DNA of 64,000 nt. It comes from Salarias fasciatus. Lineage: Eukaryota > Chordata > Actinopteri > Blenniiformes > Blenniidae. The notes under the pieces were generated by a model that ran no database searches, had not been told where the DNA came from, and saw nothing but the letters and a program-made list of their open reading frames with translations. How positions within the stretch are numbered: position 1 is the first letter of the stretch; every line of letters begins with the position of its first letter. The stretch is from positions 19,537,346 through 19,601,345 of the forward strand of contig NC_043748.1 in the NCBI RefSeq assembly GCF_902148845.1. The letters are read 5' to 3'. This document shows positions 23,346-37,210 of the stretch, in pieces. Made by a program: the position numbers and the translations under genes.

Positions 23346-23654
23346 CTCGGTGCTGCGGGCTGCGTCAGTGCAGTACGGGTCACGTGACCAATGAGCACGT
23401 GACCGCCAGCACGTGACGCTGCAGATAAAACCTTATTTTGTGATATATTTCTAAACTTCTCTACATCAGTGCCATCATTGAGTTTACCGAACAATAAAAC
23501 CAACAAAGAAAATGTTAATATATCACATTTCCGAAACCATACATTTCAATTGCTTTCTTCTTGTATCCTTTTTTAATTGTGTTTTCATTTGTTTTTATCT
23601 TCAAACGATGAAATGGGATTTCTTATTTTGTTCATAATTTTTTTCTTCAAAAAG

Positions 23655-23982
23655 TGTAACAGCAGAGCAGTTCAAACATCCAACAGGCTCAAACGTCCAG
23701 AAGGAGTCAGAAACAGTTCAACATGTTTTAGTAAGCTGCAGGAAATATCACCAAGAAAGAGGGAAAATGACGGCAGGATTAAGGCAGAAGGAATGGAAGC
23801 GGGAGAGATGAGGGAAACAGTGAAAATGGGAAAAGGTGAAGGACATCTGATCAGATTCCTAAAAGAAGAGTCTCTGATTGGGATGTAGAGATATAACGAC
23901 AAGAGGGCGGTAATGCAACCAATGGTATGCAAGCTGCCGTAAAACATCAAGGAAGAAGAAGAAGAAGAAGAAGAAGAAGAAG
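23655..23982 (+). mobile_element. LINE 3'-end remnant with (GAA)n tail between wipf2 and the ZWINT-like gene
   Basis: One frame near 23713-23790 reads like the end of a LINE ORF2 (TVQHVLVSCRKYHQER). It is followed by a 3' UTR containing 'gagggcggtaatgcaacc' and a tail of about nine GAA/AAG units at 23951-23982. That combination is typical of fish LINEs of the I/Nimb or related clades that end in AAG repeats. The 5'-truncated copy is a few hundred bases long and lies within the head-to-head promoter interval. Confidence 0.55.
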
Positions 23983-24068
23983 ACAGTTATTGGCTATTTT
24001 GACGTGATGTCACAATAAACGGTCCAATCAGCACTTTCCGAGCGTTTTCCCAAGATTTGAAAACAGAC

Positions 24069-26625
<2,557 letters not shown>

Positions 26626-26658
<33 letters not shown>

Positions 26659-26865
26659 GTAAATGTAATAACAGTTGAGTTTATGGCTTTTTGTGTTTCT
26701 CCAGTGTTTCATATCATGTCAAGTTTTAGATTGTGTTAATAAAAGCTTCTCATTTTTAAGAAATTCAGTTGTGCTTTCTGTACAAACAGGTTTTACTTCC
26801 ATCCTCAGAGCATCACAACATGCATTCTTTAACTGCTCACGGTTTCATTTACATTCAGCTTTATG
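26626..26865 (+). other. 3' UTR and end of the ZWINT-like gene
   Basis: A CA repeat follows the stop immediately (26625-26655), and AATAAA lies at 26738-26743, giving a 3' UTR of about 130 bases. Confidence 0.55.
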
Positions 26866-27407
26866 TAAAGGTGCATTAAGGAGTTTGCACGTTTTATGTG
26901 AAACAACGGCCGCTGCAGGCCTTGGGCGTAACTGCAGCTTAGTGAGACGCTAGTGTCTGTGGCTTGCGTCCATGTACGTGCACGGAAGAGGGGAACTCCT
27001 TCCTCGCTCTTTAAGTAGCGCTGGAGTGAAATGTAAGTTCCTTTTGCCTGGTGGGGTCTGTGCTGGAGTTGTGGCAGTGCTAGAAGTCGGTCTTTTCTTA
27101 CTTTCTGGAAGCTCCATCCTTAGTACTGTTCAGTTGTTGCTCGCTAAGCATCTGGCGGAGTAATGGCGGACAAAACGAAACTTAAGGATATCAGGCCAGT
27201 GGGAGTGCGCATTATGTCACACCATCTCATTCTCCTCAAAAAAATTCTGGTGCCGGACCGGCACTGCAACTTTCAAGTGACAATTTAGCGCTGTTACTTA
27301 CAATGAATATGTCAGGGCACATTGTACACATCATTGAATATTTGTACCATATTTATGGTGGAAAATAAGCATTTTTAAAGTTGAAAATCTCCTTAATGCA
27401 CCTTTAA
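26866..27407. mobile_element. Non-autonomous DNA transposon (MITE) with 17-bp terminal inverted repeats, copy 1
   Basis: Begins AAAGGTGCATTAAGGAG (26867-26883) and ends with its exact reverse complement CTCCTTAATGCACCTTT (27389-27405). The body has no coding capacity. A second copy in the opposite orientation lies at 55988-56380, so the element is dispersed. No clear target-site duplication was seen. It could be a hAT- or other cut-and-paste-derived MITE. Confidence 0.75.
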
Positions 27408-27749
27408 GTGAAATTTCACCTCCAGCTTCTCAGAATGAAGAGATGAGCTCAGTAGGTTCACCTTCTAATCCACAGCTCGTCATTCACCAGCAACACTTAT
27501 CCTATTTCAAAGAAAGTAAATTTCTTACCGACTGAATCTTTCTACTGAAATTTCCCTTTCTTAGTTACAGCTGCACTCATAATAAACTTCATTTTCCCAC
27601 CAGGTGAAGCCATACAGAGATGATCTGCCACATCACACATTGTCCGATGCCAATGAAAAGGATAAAGTTGTGGTTTTGCTGCCTCCTGGTGGATAAATGG
27701 AGCAACATGGCATGAAAGCGTCAGACTGATTAAGCCTTGTGTATTTTTT

Positions 27750-27992
27750 TAGTGCTGTCAATTTTAATCGCGATTAATCCATTGAGGTCTGCAAATTGGG
27801 TCGAAGAAAAGAACTAGAGGATAATAGTGTTTTTTCCTGACATTGGGACTGATTTATGAGGATTAGATTCTTCATTGCAATTAATCTCAACTTTAAAAAA
27901 GTTAATTGTTGACAGTTCTCCATGAATTAATCACGATTAATTGCGATCAGTGCGATTAAATTGCGATCAATGCGATTAAAACTGACAGCACT
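27750..27992. mobile_element. hAT-type MITE (AGTGCTGTCA ends)
   Basis: Left end AGTGCTGTCAATTTTAATCG, right end the inverted counterpart (CGATTAAAACTGACAGCACT-like), with internal 'cgattaatc' repeats. Flanks read 'gtatttttt' on the left and 'gtattttt' on the right, an apparent 8-bp target-site duplication with one T slipped, as expected for hAT elements. This is a known class of fish and vertebrate MITE. Confidence 0.75.
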
Positions 27993-30689
27993 AGTATTTT
28001 TAAAAGTGGAAAAATGAATTTTTGTGAATACCCATAAACCTCTGGAGCATGGCTGTGTTTAAAGATGTAAATATCAAACAGCCACATGTCACTGCCACCA
28101 GGAGAAAGCAATTACTGTCTATTAACACACATCAGTGTATCGATTAGGGCTCTCCAGAAGCTCCCCAAAGCTTTCAGAATATGTTATGGAAATAAACATT
28201 TTGCCTCCAGTATTTTTTTAAAATTTGCATTTCAGCCTGATAATGAGAACTGGTCTGATCTCAAGGCTAAAAACAGTAAAACAGCAACAACATCCAGAAA
28301 AGCTGGAACTGCAAAAAACTGAAAGAAAAAAAAATAGTTGAAATTAAGAGATGATGATAAATAAAGTCAATGTGAAATTATTAAAATTGCTAGCATGGAT
28401 TTTCCTTTTTAAAAGAAAAAGACAAAAAAGGGGGAAAACAAAACATTTAGGAATACTGTAAGCAGTGAAATCCACAGCAGCTATAAACAGCTGAAACAGC
28501 TAAAGAGGCTGAAATAATCATGATGATTAAAATGACAAAAGTGTGAAAATCCATGAATTTCTATTTTAAAGGCCTTCCAATTTCCAAAAAATACATTGTA
28601 CCCATGACACTTCCTGTATGCAAACATGGTTATTGTATGTGCAGCACTTTATTCCCTCTTTATTTCAGACAATTACTACGTTTTGCTGCTCCAGACAAAT
28701 GTAATTTTGGTAGAAAAGAAATTCTCTTTCTAGCGTATAAGTTCCACACCTCTAGCGCAGAAAAATCCACAATTTGTTAAAATGTACTGACTGTATTTGT
28801 ATTAAAAGTACTGTTTGCTATGAATGAACTGACACCTTCACTATCCTCTATAGTAACTTTATGGCGTTTTCACATCTCATTTTTCTCTTCAAACCTCCAA
28901 ATTTTCTGCCAACACAAACACTTTATATCACTCTCTATAAATGTCCTTGTGTTATAAAATTGTCCAAATTTGCCTTCATATCAAGAAAAACCTCCACAGT
29001 TCACACTTAATTGAAATGCCCTCACTTCATAGAAGCTTCGTAATTTCAGTAAAACATCTAAACGTCCTCACTCCACACATCCTCACTTTATATAAGTGAC
29101 TTTTTCAATTCTTCAAAAGCCTCCGAGTCGTCTCAGCCTGTCCGTGGATATGAAGGCTTTGGCCGTGAGTTCGTTCTCCTGGTGTAAATCTCCTCCTGTG
29201 TGGGTTCTCAGTCCCAGCTGGAGCAGTGGAGAGGTGTGGAGAGGTATAAATCTGTCCTGTTGGGGGTTTCTGGAGCACTTTAAACGTATATGGCGTTCGA
29301 GCCCGCGGCCCCCCGGCCGGTTCTGCCACTTTAAGGATTTATGTGCTCAAACTCGCTCTGAGCGACTCAAAGAATGTCAGTAAACCTTCATGACATCAAA
29401 CCAAGTTTCCACCCAAATTTATTTCGTTCTTATAAAAAAAATTCTGACAGAGGACAGGAGGTCAGGGGTCAAAAGTAAACTGCAGCTTCAGCATAAACCC
29501 GACGGTGAATCCGACATCTGAGGAGCCAAACCAGTCAGCGCCTGCAGGCATCTGTGACTTTTCCATCACTTCAGCGATCTGACACCTCCTGGTATTGACG
29601 GACTCATCAACGTCCCCCGCAGGCGGACCTGGAGAGCTTACATAAAGCGCCATAAAGACCGATATTTCTCAGCAGCTGACAGCACACGCCGCTGGCGAGT
29701 TCTCAACTACAGGAGGAAGAAATCCTCTCAGATCATCTTAAATTATCTGGGAGCTGACAGATGCTGAGCAGAGACGCCAGCAAACCCAACGGATCAAGCG
29801 AGAAAGACTCGATTCAGAGAAGGTACAGAGGAGAACCGTCTGTACCTTGAAGCTTCGCCAGGCTCCTGAAACAACCTGAGTTTGGGTTGGTGGGTTGTGA
29901 GTGTAAAACTTGAGCTGCTTTATTCAGAATAAGCTCCGATGTAGCTCTGATTGTTTCCACTAATGACAACAGATTGTACAGTTGAGGCGAACTTCAAGAA
30001 ATCACACAGCTTCCCCCCATTGCTATGGAAGTCCTGGCATAAAGTTAAATAGGTTCATAGCTGTACAACGTGAACAAAAATTCAATATCCTCCACTTTCA
30101 TTACGAAGCTTTGGGCACAATCTAATGTGTCACCATCCGTGGTTTTATCTGCAATTATTGTCTCAAACTTCTGTAGGACGATATCCTAATCGTTTGCCAA
30201 ACTGCTAACTATCCATGATGTGAAATTCCATCGAGTCGGAGTGTATCTGGGAAACCTTTCACTGCCTGCAGACCCAAGAACACAAATACTGTGTGTGGAC
30301 TCTCGAGGTGAAGCCAACCGTCACTCTCCACATAACAACAATGACACCTGAGCATGACAAGACAGATCAGATGTTTCCTCCATAAAAAAGGTACCGGCTT
30401 GAGTTTCATCTTTGATCTTATCAGAAACAGTTACTGCGAGAGCAGAGATGGAGTCGTGGTGGAATGAAGGGGACATACCAGAAAACCCTGCTGGAACCGT
30501 GTGGCCAGGACAGTCACAGCTCGTGTTTCTGTAAAGTCCCTGTCGCTCCAGTTGGTGGAGCTGATCCTGGTTAAAAGATTTGAAACATTTTAGTCAATGA
30601 AATGCAAAAAACAATATTTGACCTTTTTTTTTTTTTTGGTATTTTAAAGGAAACTGTCTCACTACCACTGGTAGTGAAGCAAACCCAAC

Positions 30690-31085
30690 TGATCACTTTG
30701 TCAGTTTGTAGATACATAGGTCTAGACACTTACTCAGTAGGTAGAATTGGTCAGTAGGTCTAATTTAGGAGGAAAAAACTGGGTTTTTCTGGTAGAATAA
30801 GTGTGTCTGCTGGTAGGGGCAGTCAGTCGGTCAGAGTGGTTGATTGTTCAGTTAGTAGGCAAGATCGGTCAGCTGGTCGGTCAGCAGGCAGGACTGGACA
30901 TTTTATTGGTCAGTAGGAAGGACTGATTGGTTGGTCAATAGGTCGAGCCAGTTGGTTAGTCAGTAGGTAGGAGCAGGTCGAATCATAAGGCCGGTCGGTT
31001 GGTCAGTGAGTAGGACCAGTCTGTCGCTTGGTCGGTCATAACTGGTCGGTCGGTCAGGAGGACTGATTGGTCAGTCAGTATGTCA
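30690..31085. repeat. Degenerate GGTCAGTAGG minisatellite
   Basis: About 400 bp in which 'ggtcagtaggtaggac', 'ggtcggtcag' and 'tggttggtcagtag' variants follow one another. The core tetranucleotide GGTC/AGTC drifts, suggesting an old tetranucleotide or 20-bp array. Confidence 0.75.
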
Positions 31086-31560
31086 GTTCATCCAGGTCAT
31101 CAAAACATTTAAAAACACCATCAAGACAAAGTGAAGTTTCATTGAATTTACATAGAGGGAAGCTGGAACACATTTCGTTTCAACAAATCACTCAGAAAAT
31201 GTGTTTTTCTTCAGATTTTAAGTTTAGAGCTCGACTTGGTTCATTCCGGTTCCGTCTCTAAGGTCTCCATTTACAGTAGCAAAACACCAAACATTTGCTG
31301 TGCTTTGACTCCTCGTTTCCCCAACAGCAGCTCTCAGAATCACTGAGAAATGGACAAAGCACTTCTTTACCTTGAGATCTTGAGTTCTGAAACATCAGCA
31401 TTACAGTCAGTAGCTATTTCTACCATGCACAAGTAGAGTGACGACAACAATTATCGTGATCAATCAGCATGATCAGTAAATCTGGTCATAGATGTGTTTC
31501 AGTATCATCTGCATACATGGAGACTTATTTAAAAGGAGATAAAAGAAGCTGATAGAGAAC

Positions 31561-31598
<38 letters not shown>

Positions 31599-32746
31599 TT
31601 CACACGTTGCAGCTGATTCACACCCCTGATGAGCTCTCTGTACTTTGTGTTTTCTCTTCAGAGAGTTGAGTTGGTTTGATTGACAGCTGGTTTGCATATA
31701 CATTAAGAGCAGCTCTGCAGGTTACAGAGTTCATGATACTACAGTACCCCGGAGAACACTGCTGTATGACAGTAAAGCTTCTGAAGCTTAGTGTTCTTTG
31801 ACATGTTTCAATTTGATTTTAAAATTCTCACAGCTGAATATCCCTCAAACCTCTGCTGGTCTCCAAGGGGGTCCAGGACCTTACCTTTGGACCCACTGCT
31901 CTTTACTCGTCGCGACATCTGTAGGCTGTTTTGTAAGCTCTGCTCAGCGATGTGGATCTGATTGGATAAGACCAGGTCTTTCATTAAGAGTGTATTATGT
32001 GCGGGTGGCTGGTTGGATTCCCTGCGTGCAGCAGAACCAGGGGGTCGGTGAGGGTTTGCATACCGGCTCAGACAGGTGAGGGCTCAGTCTGCCACAGGCG
32101 AGAGGCAGCTGCATGTGACAACAGAGCTCTGTCAGTCAGTCTGTCCTCACAGCGCTCAGAGTGCACAGTCAGCAAAAACTCACACCAGCAGAATCCACCA
32201 GAGACCTCCTTAGACCACCACAGTCCGACACAGACCCATACGGTCCACTATAGACCATCAGAGTCTGTCAGACTCGGTCCATTATCTTCAGCTTTACCGG
32301 AAACCTTTTCTTAATTTTCGAACGTTTCAGGACTACATAAAGGCCTCGGTTTTGTTTTTTGCCCCTCTTCAAGTCTTCATACAACTCCCGCCACTCAACA
32401 GTTGGGTCTTTCTCTCAGACTTGTTCTCTCTTCGTGTGTTTGTTGGACAGGGACTCCATGGGAGTCCGGTGACATGACCCTGGCGGGTGTCTCCTGGGAT
32501 GTGGACCTGAGTCCTGGGATGGTGATTTCGATGGGAATCTCGCCACACGGGCAGCGACTCGGTGGAAATCCTGTGATGTGGACTCGGTGGGAGGCAATCA
32601 GACGTGGGGCAGGGTTGGAGATGTGAGATCTGATAGGCGGATGAGGCAACACGCCCACTGCCTGTTGTCATAGCGATGTGATAAACCTACAGTATGAGTT
32701 GCTGCTGGCGTTCCCTGTCAGCAAGCGACAGGTGATAAACCCCCCT

Positions 32747-32781
<35 letters not shown>

Positions 32782-33253
32782 TGGAGGGGGTGTTGTATCA
32801 CAGGTATGATACCCTTGGGAGGTTTCTACTCCTATACCAAACTAAAAAAATCTCTGTGCCCTGCAGGTGATGGCTTTGTGCCTGAGTGGGTTCCTGTCGG
32901 TACAGATTGTCACTGGTACATGTCTTCATTCATTCATTGATTTATTCATTCATCTATTCATTCAAACATGTACAGACTTGTTCCTCCACTCACTGCGCAT
33001 TACAGCCCGGCATTTCCCAACATAAGGCTGGAGTCCCTCCAGAGGACTGAGGTGGGAGCTGAGGGGTCCGCAGGTCCTCGATGAGTTTTAAGTGTATTTT
33101 TAAAGAGTAAAAGTCTCAGCTTCTTCTATTTTGAACATTATATCGTTTGTAAGTCAGAGCAGGTAGCACACTGAGTCCTGAGTCACATTCCTCCGGAGTG
33201 GGCGTAGGTGTTGGCTCCACCCCCTCACCTGCCCGCTGGCCCACCTGAGCTCC

Positions 33254-33340
33254 TTTAAAAGGAGCGCGCGCTGCGTCTCTCCTCACTCTGACTCCTCCAC
33301 CTGAGAAGACCAGCACCTTCTCTTCTGCTCCACCCTCATC
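33254..33340 (+). promoter_or_regulatory. Keratin core promoter and 5' leader
   Basis: TTTAAAAG at 33254-33261, inside the near-palindrome CTCCTTTAAAAGGAG, is a TATA-like box about 80 bases upstream of the ATG. Transcription would start near 33285 and give a leader of about 55 bases. Keratin genes typically have TATA promoters. Confidence 0.6.
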
Positions 33341-35737
33341 ATGGTGAACGTGGCGTTCTCCTCCAGCCGGAGCTCCATGGGCGGCGGCATGGTCGGCAGC
33401 ATGGGCTACTCCAGCGGTCTGGGCATGTCGATGGCCGCAGGCTCTCGTGGAATGTCTTCATTCAGCATTGGCGGAGGAGCCGGAGGAAGCAGGATGCAGG
33501 TGTCTCAGAGCAGCAGAACCATCTCTGCAGGGTACGGAGGCGGCGCCGGGTTCGGCGGTGGCGCCGGTGCCGGGTTCGGCGGCGGTGCCGGGTTCGGAGG
33601 TGGCTCCGGGTTCAATTTCTCTGCCGGAGGGGCGATGGACGGCGGCGTCATCGGAAACGAGAAGATGACCATGCAGAACCTGAACGACCGTCTGGCCACC
33701 TACCTGTCCAAAGTGGCGGCGCTGGAAAAGGCCAACGCAGCGCTGGAGCTGAAGATCCGCCAGTTTGTGGAGAACAAAGTGGGCCCCACCACCCACGACT
33801 ACAGCGCCTTCTTCACCACCATCACAGACCTGCAGGGCCAGGTGAGAACCAGCGGCGTCAACCCAGTCCATACTTCCACCATGAACGCTCTTTCCAGTTT
33901 CAAAGTTCATCAAATTTATTGATGTTTTTTAGAGATGTAAATATGTAATCATGTCAATCAAGAGGTTTTTCTTTTTTGAAGAAGAAGAAGCACAGAACTA
34001 TATAATGATAGTAATTGTGTGCGTTTCTCTTTCAGATCCAGGGCGCCCTGATCTCCAAAGGAACCATCATGTTGAGTATCGATAATGCTCGCCTGGCTCA
34101 GGACGACTTCAGGATGAAGTTAGTGACTCTTTTTTTCTTAAACAACCTTTCTTCAAATGCTTTTTTTATTGGGTTTTGAACTTGACAACAAAAAATAACT
34201 AAAATAAGTAAAAAAACGGTTCAAATTAAATTCTTGAAGAGGTTTTTTGACCGACTGGTGATTTTATATCATTTTGATATACAAAATATCTTCCAGTTTC
34301 CAATTTATTTTCGATAATATTGCATTAGTTGAATATCAAATTTTCATTCTATTCCTCTGTCACTTCAGTCCAAGTCAGAACTTCTCTCTAATATTCTGTA
34401 CCATGTTCTTACTCGTCTTCAAACAGGTATGAGAACGAGCTGTCCATGCGTCAGTCGGTGGAGGCCGACATCGGCGGCTTGAAGATGCTGATGGGAGAGT
34501 TGGGCGTGACCAAGACCGACCTGACCATGGTCATCGAAAACCTGACGGAGGAGATGGTGTCCATGAAGAGCAACCACACGGAGGTGAGGCGTCACACCAG
34601 GTGATACCTTCAGGGTCTCCTCCGAGTCTGTGGGCCGTCACGTGAGTGGGTGTGGTCTTTCTGTTCCCGCAGGACATGGTGTCCATGAGGTCTCAGATGA
34701 CCGGGCAGGTGAACGTGGAGGTGGACGCCGCTCCTCAGGAGGACCTCACCAAAGTTATCGAGGACATCAGGGAGTACTACGAGCAGGTCGCCGCCAAGAG
34801 CCACAAAGACCTTCAGGCCTGGTTCCAGAACAAGGTACTGAATGAAACCTCAATCTGAAAGAATCCGTCAGAATCCTGCAAGATCTCTTCTTCACGGTTC
34901 CTTTCCTCGCTCCTCAGATGGAGACTCTGAGTCAGGAGGTGGTCACCAGTGAGATGACGCTGAAGAGCTCGACCTCAGAGGTGAAGGAGGTGAAGAGTCA
35001 GCTGCAGTCCCTGGAGATCGAGCTCCAGTCACAGCTCAGCATGGTGAGTTCAACCATCAGACACTGATTCAGAACCATCCTTCTGGTGCATCTCTCACCT
35101 TTTTCAGCCACATGTTGGCTGATTTAAAGAAGAAGAAGACTTGTTTTGACTTATCGTCTTTGTTTGCAGAAAGCCTCTTTGGAAGCTTCTCTGGCTGACA
35201 TCCAGGGCCGTTACGCCATGCAGATGAGCTCCTTCCAGATGACAGTGAGTTTTTGCGATTGCACGTGCCTCTTTAGCGGGTGATGCTCCCTCAGTCGGTG
35301 CTAACCCCGTGCTAACCTGCGCAGGTGAGCATGCTGGAGGAGCAGCTGACACAGCTGAAGGCCGACATGGAGAGACAGGGCCAGGAATACCAGATGCTGC
35401 TGGACATCAAGACCAGACTGGAGATGGAGATCGCAGAGTACAGGAGGCTTATGGACGGAGAGCACGCCAGGTACCGGCTGACGCCGCCACGCGCACTCGA
35501 CTCTTCGCCTGCTCACTACTTACTGTTCTGGTGTCCGTCTGGCTTCTCTGCAGCTCCGGGTCTTTCTCCATTAAGTCCTCCAGCCTGAGCAGCGGCAGCG
35601 GACTTGGACTTGGAATCAGCGGCAGCGGACTCGGACTCGGAATCAGCAGCAGCGAGCTGAACAGCAGCACCACCACCACCACCACCACCACTACGGTCGT
35701 CACCAAGGTCGTCGAGGAGGAGTCCGTCGTCGAGTAA
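33341..35737 (+). CDS. Type I cytoskeletal keratin
   Basis: Intermediate-filament subunit that pairs with a type II keratin in epithelial cells. Exons 33341-33841, 34036-34118, 34427-34583, 34673-34834, 34918-35043, 35170-35244, 35325-35470 and 35554-35737 give 477 residues. The head (1-108) is Gly/Ser-rich with GFGGGAG repeats. The helix start is [20 protein letters not shown]; the coil 1B, 2A and 2B segments follow; and the termination motif is [18 protein letters not shown]. The tail has a repeated SGLGLGIS, a run of nine Thr and an acidic end (VVEEESVVE). Exon sizes 83, 157, 162 and 126 are those of type I keratins. The next exon, normally 221 nt, is split 75+146 by an 80-bp intron (see findings). 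The exact fish paralogue cannot be told by eye. Confidence 0.95.
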
Positions 35738-36335
35738 CCAGGATGGAGTCACAACTCAACCGAGCACCTTGCAGGAAATCCTGTTTCCTGCTCAGATTAG
35801 AGTCAGAAGATCTGTAACATCAACAAATACATCTCTAAAATCAATCCTGTGACTCGGTCTGTGTGTGTTTAAACTTCACCCTTCAAGCAAGACATTTCAT
35901 ACAATCATTTTAAAAACCACACTCATTAAACCACCTTCTTTAAACCACACTCATTAAATTACAGCCATTGAATCAAATTCATTAACTTGTACTCGTCAAA
36001 ATAGTTATTAAACTCATAAATGTTGCAGTGTCAGAACCACTGAACACACCAGAGATTTCTTGCAGTCTCCCAAGGGTCCAAAACTTATGACACAAGTTGG
36101 TGTATTTAAGTGACCTTGTAGTTGCTGTTGTACTACATAACCCTGTACTGGTCGGGTTGTCGTGCGTTTCCACTGAGTAAAGTTCTGGATAGTACCCAAG
36201 GACCCGTACTCAACCCAGACCACTTCTTGGTTCTCCTCTGTTGAGGTGCCAGGCACACTGGTACAGCTATCACAACACTGCCATCTGCTGATGGGAAGTA
36301 ACAACCACATCGTTCGTGCTAAAGACCATTCGGCT
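35738..36335 (+). other. Keratin 3' flank
   Basis: No coding sequence. ATTAAA (for example near 35926) may serve as the keratin poly(A) signal; no canonical AATAAA lies close. Repeated 'cactcattaaacc' words occur at 35920-35995. Confidence 0.4.
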
Positions 36336-36339
36336 CAGA

Positions 36340-37210
36340 TTAAAGTGGAGTTCCTCAGGGTTCTGTGTTAGGACCAATTATTTTCACACTGCACCTAGTT
36401 CTTGTAGGGAACTTTATGAGGAGACACTCTTTTCATTCCATTGCTATACAGATGAAACACGGAGCTATTCATCTATGAAACCAAACAACACTGATCAACT
36501 TGTTCAACTAGAAGTTTGACCGAAAGACACAAAAGCTCGGATGAGCTGTGGTTTTTTTTCTTGCTCCCAAAATCAAGTAAAACATATTTGTATCCAAACA
36601 TCAGTAAGACAAATGATCTATATGGTAAAACTGGGTGATAGTATGTTGACCTCCAGAACCACTGAGAGGATTCTCCCATAATAAACAAGTGCAGAAATGC
36701 TTTCTTTCATCTGTAATATCTTTAAATTCAGGAACATGTTGACTCAGTCGGATACTGAGAAATTAACCCATTAATTAGAGTCAATTAGCAAAGTTTCACA
36801 TTTTCATGGTGTCTAAACAAACACTGTCTTCAACTGACTCCAAATGCAGAATTGAGAGCATTACTTCAATATTAGTTTAAAGTTAAATCGAGAATAGAAT
36901 TTAAAATCCTTTTAACCAGTAAAGCGCCGACCAAACAGACTCAATCATCTTAAAATCCTCTCAGACTCAAATTATCCAGCAGAACATCTGGACCTCAGAG
37001 TGCTGCTTACTACAGGTTCCTCAGTTTACTGAAAACAGAACAGGAGGCAGAGCGTTCAGCTGTCAGGCTGCTGTTATGTGGAATCAGCTCGGGAGGTAGA
37101 CTTTCTCAAGCTTCAACCCTTTCTATTTGATGAGGTTTCAGATAGAGCTGGTCAGGCCACCCTGGACCATTTTCAAGTGAAGCTGCCATAGGTTTAGACT
37201 GCTGGGAGAC
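36340..37210 (+). mobile_element. LINE reverse-transcriptase remnant
   Basis: 'gttcctcagggttctgtgtt' reads VPQGSVLGP; further on, a displaced frame reads FHCYTDE followed by YSSMKPN, recalling the YADDTQLY region of L2/Rex-type LINE reverse transcriptases. Degenerate C-terminal sequence and 3' tail follow to about 37200. Stops and frame changes are present, and the copy is truncated and inactive. Confidence 0.65.

Larger units (their letters stand above)
27408..33253. other. Gene-poor intergenic interval upstream of the keratin gene
   Basis: Mostly AT-rich sequence with no coding exon I can support. Sub-features: hAT-type MITE (27750-27992), degenerate GGTCAGTAGG minisatellite (30690-31085), CA repeats at 31566-31598 and 32750-32778, and a loose ATTC array at 32928-32965. 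Short open frames (for example 29462-29653 on the minus strand) match nothing I recognise. Confidence 0.6.

Noticed and set aside
29462-29653. 63-codon minus-strand frame with a protein-like composition
   Set aside because: No recognisable family, no flanking splice sites, and surrounded by non-coding sequence; it could be an old exon fragment but I cannot support it.
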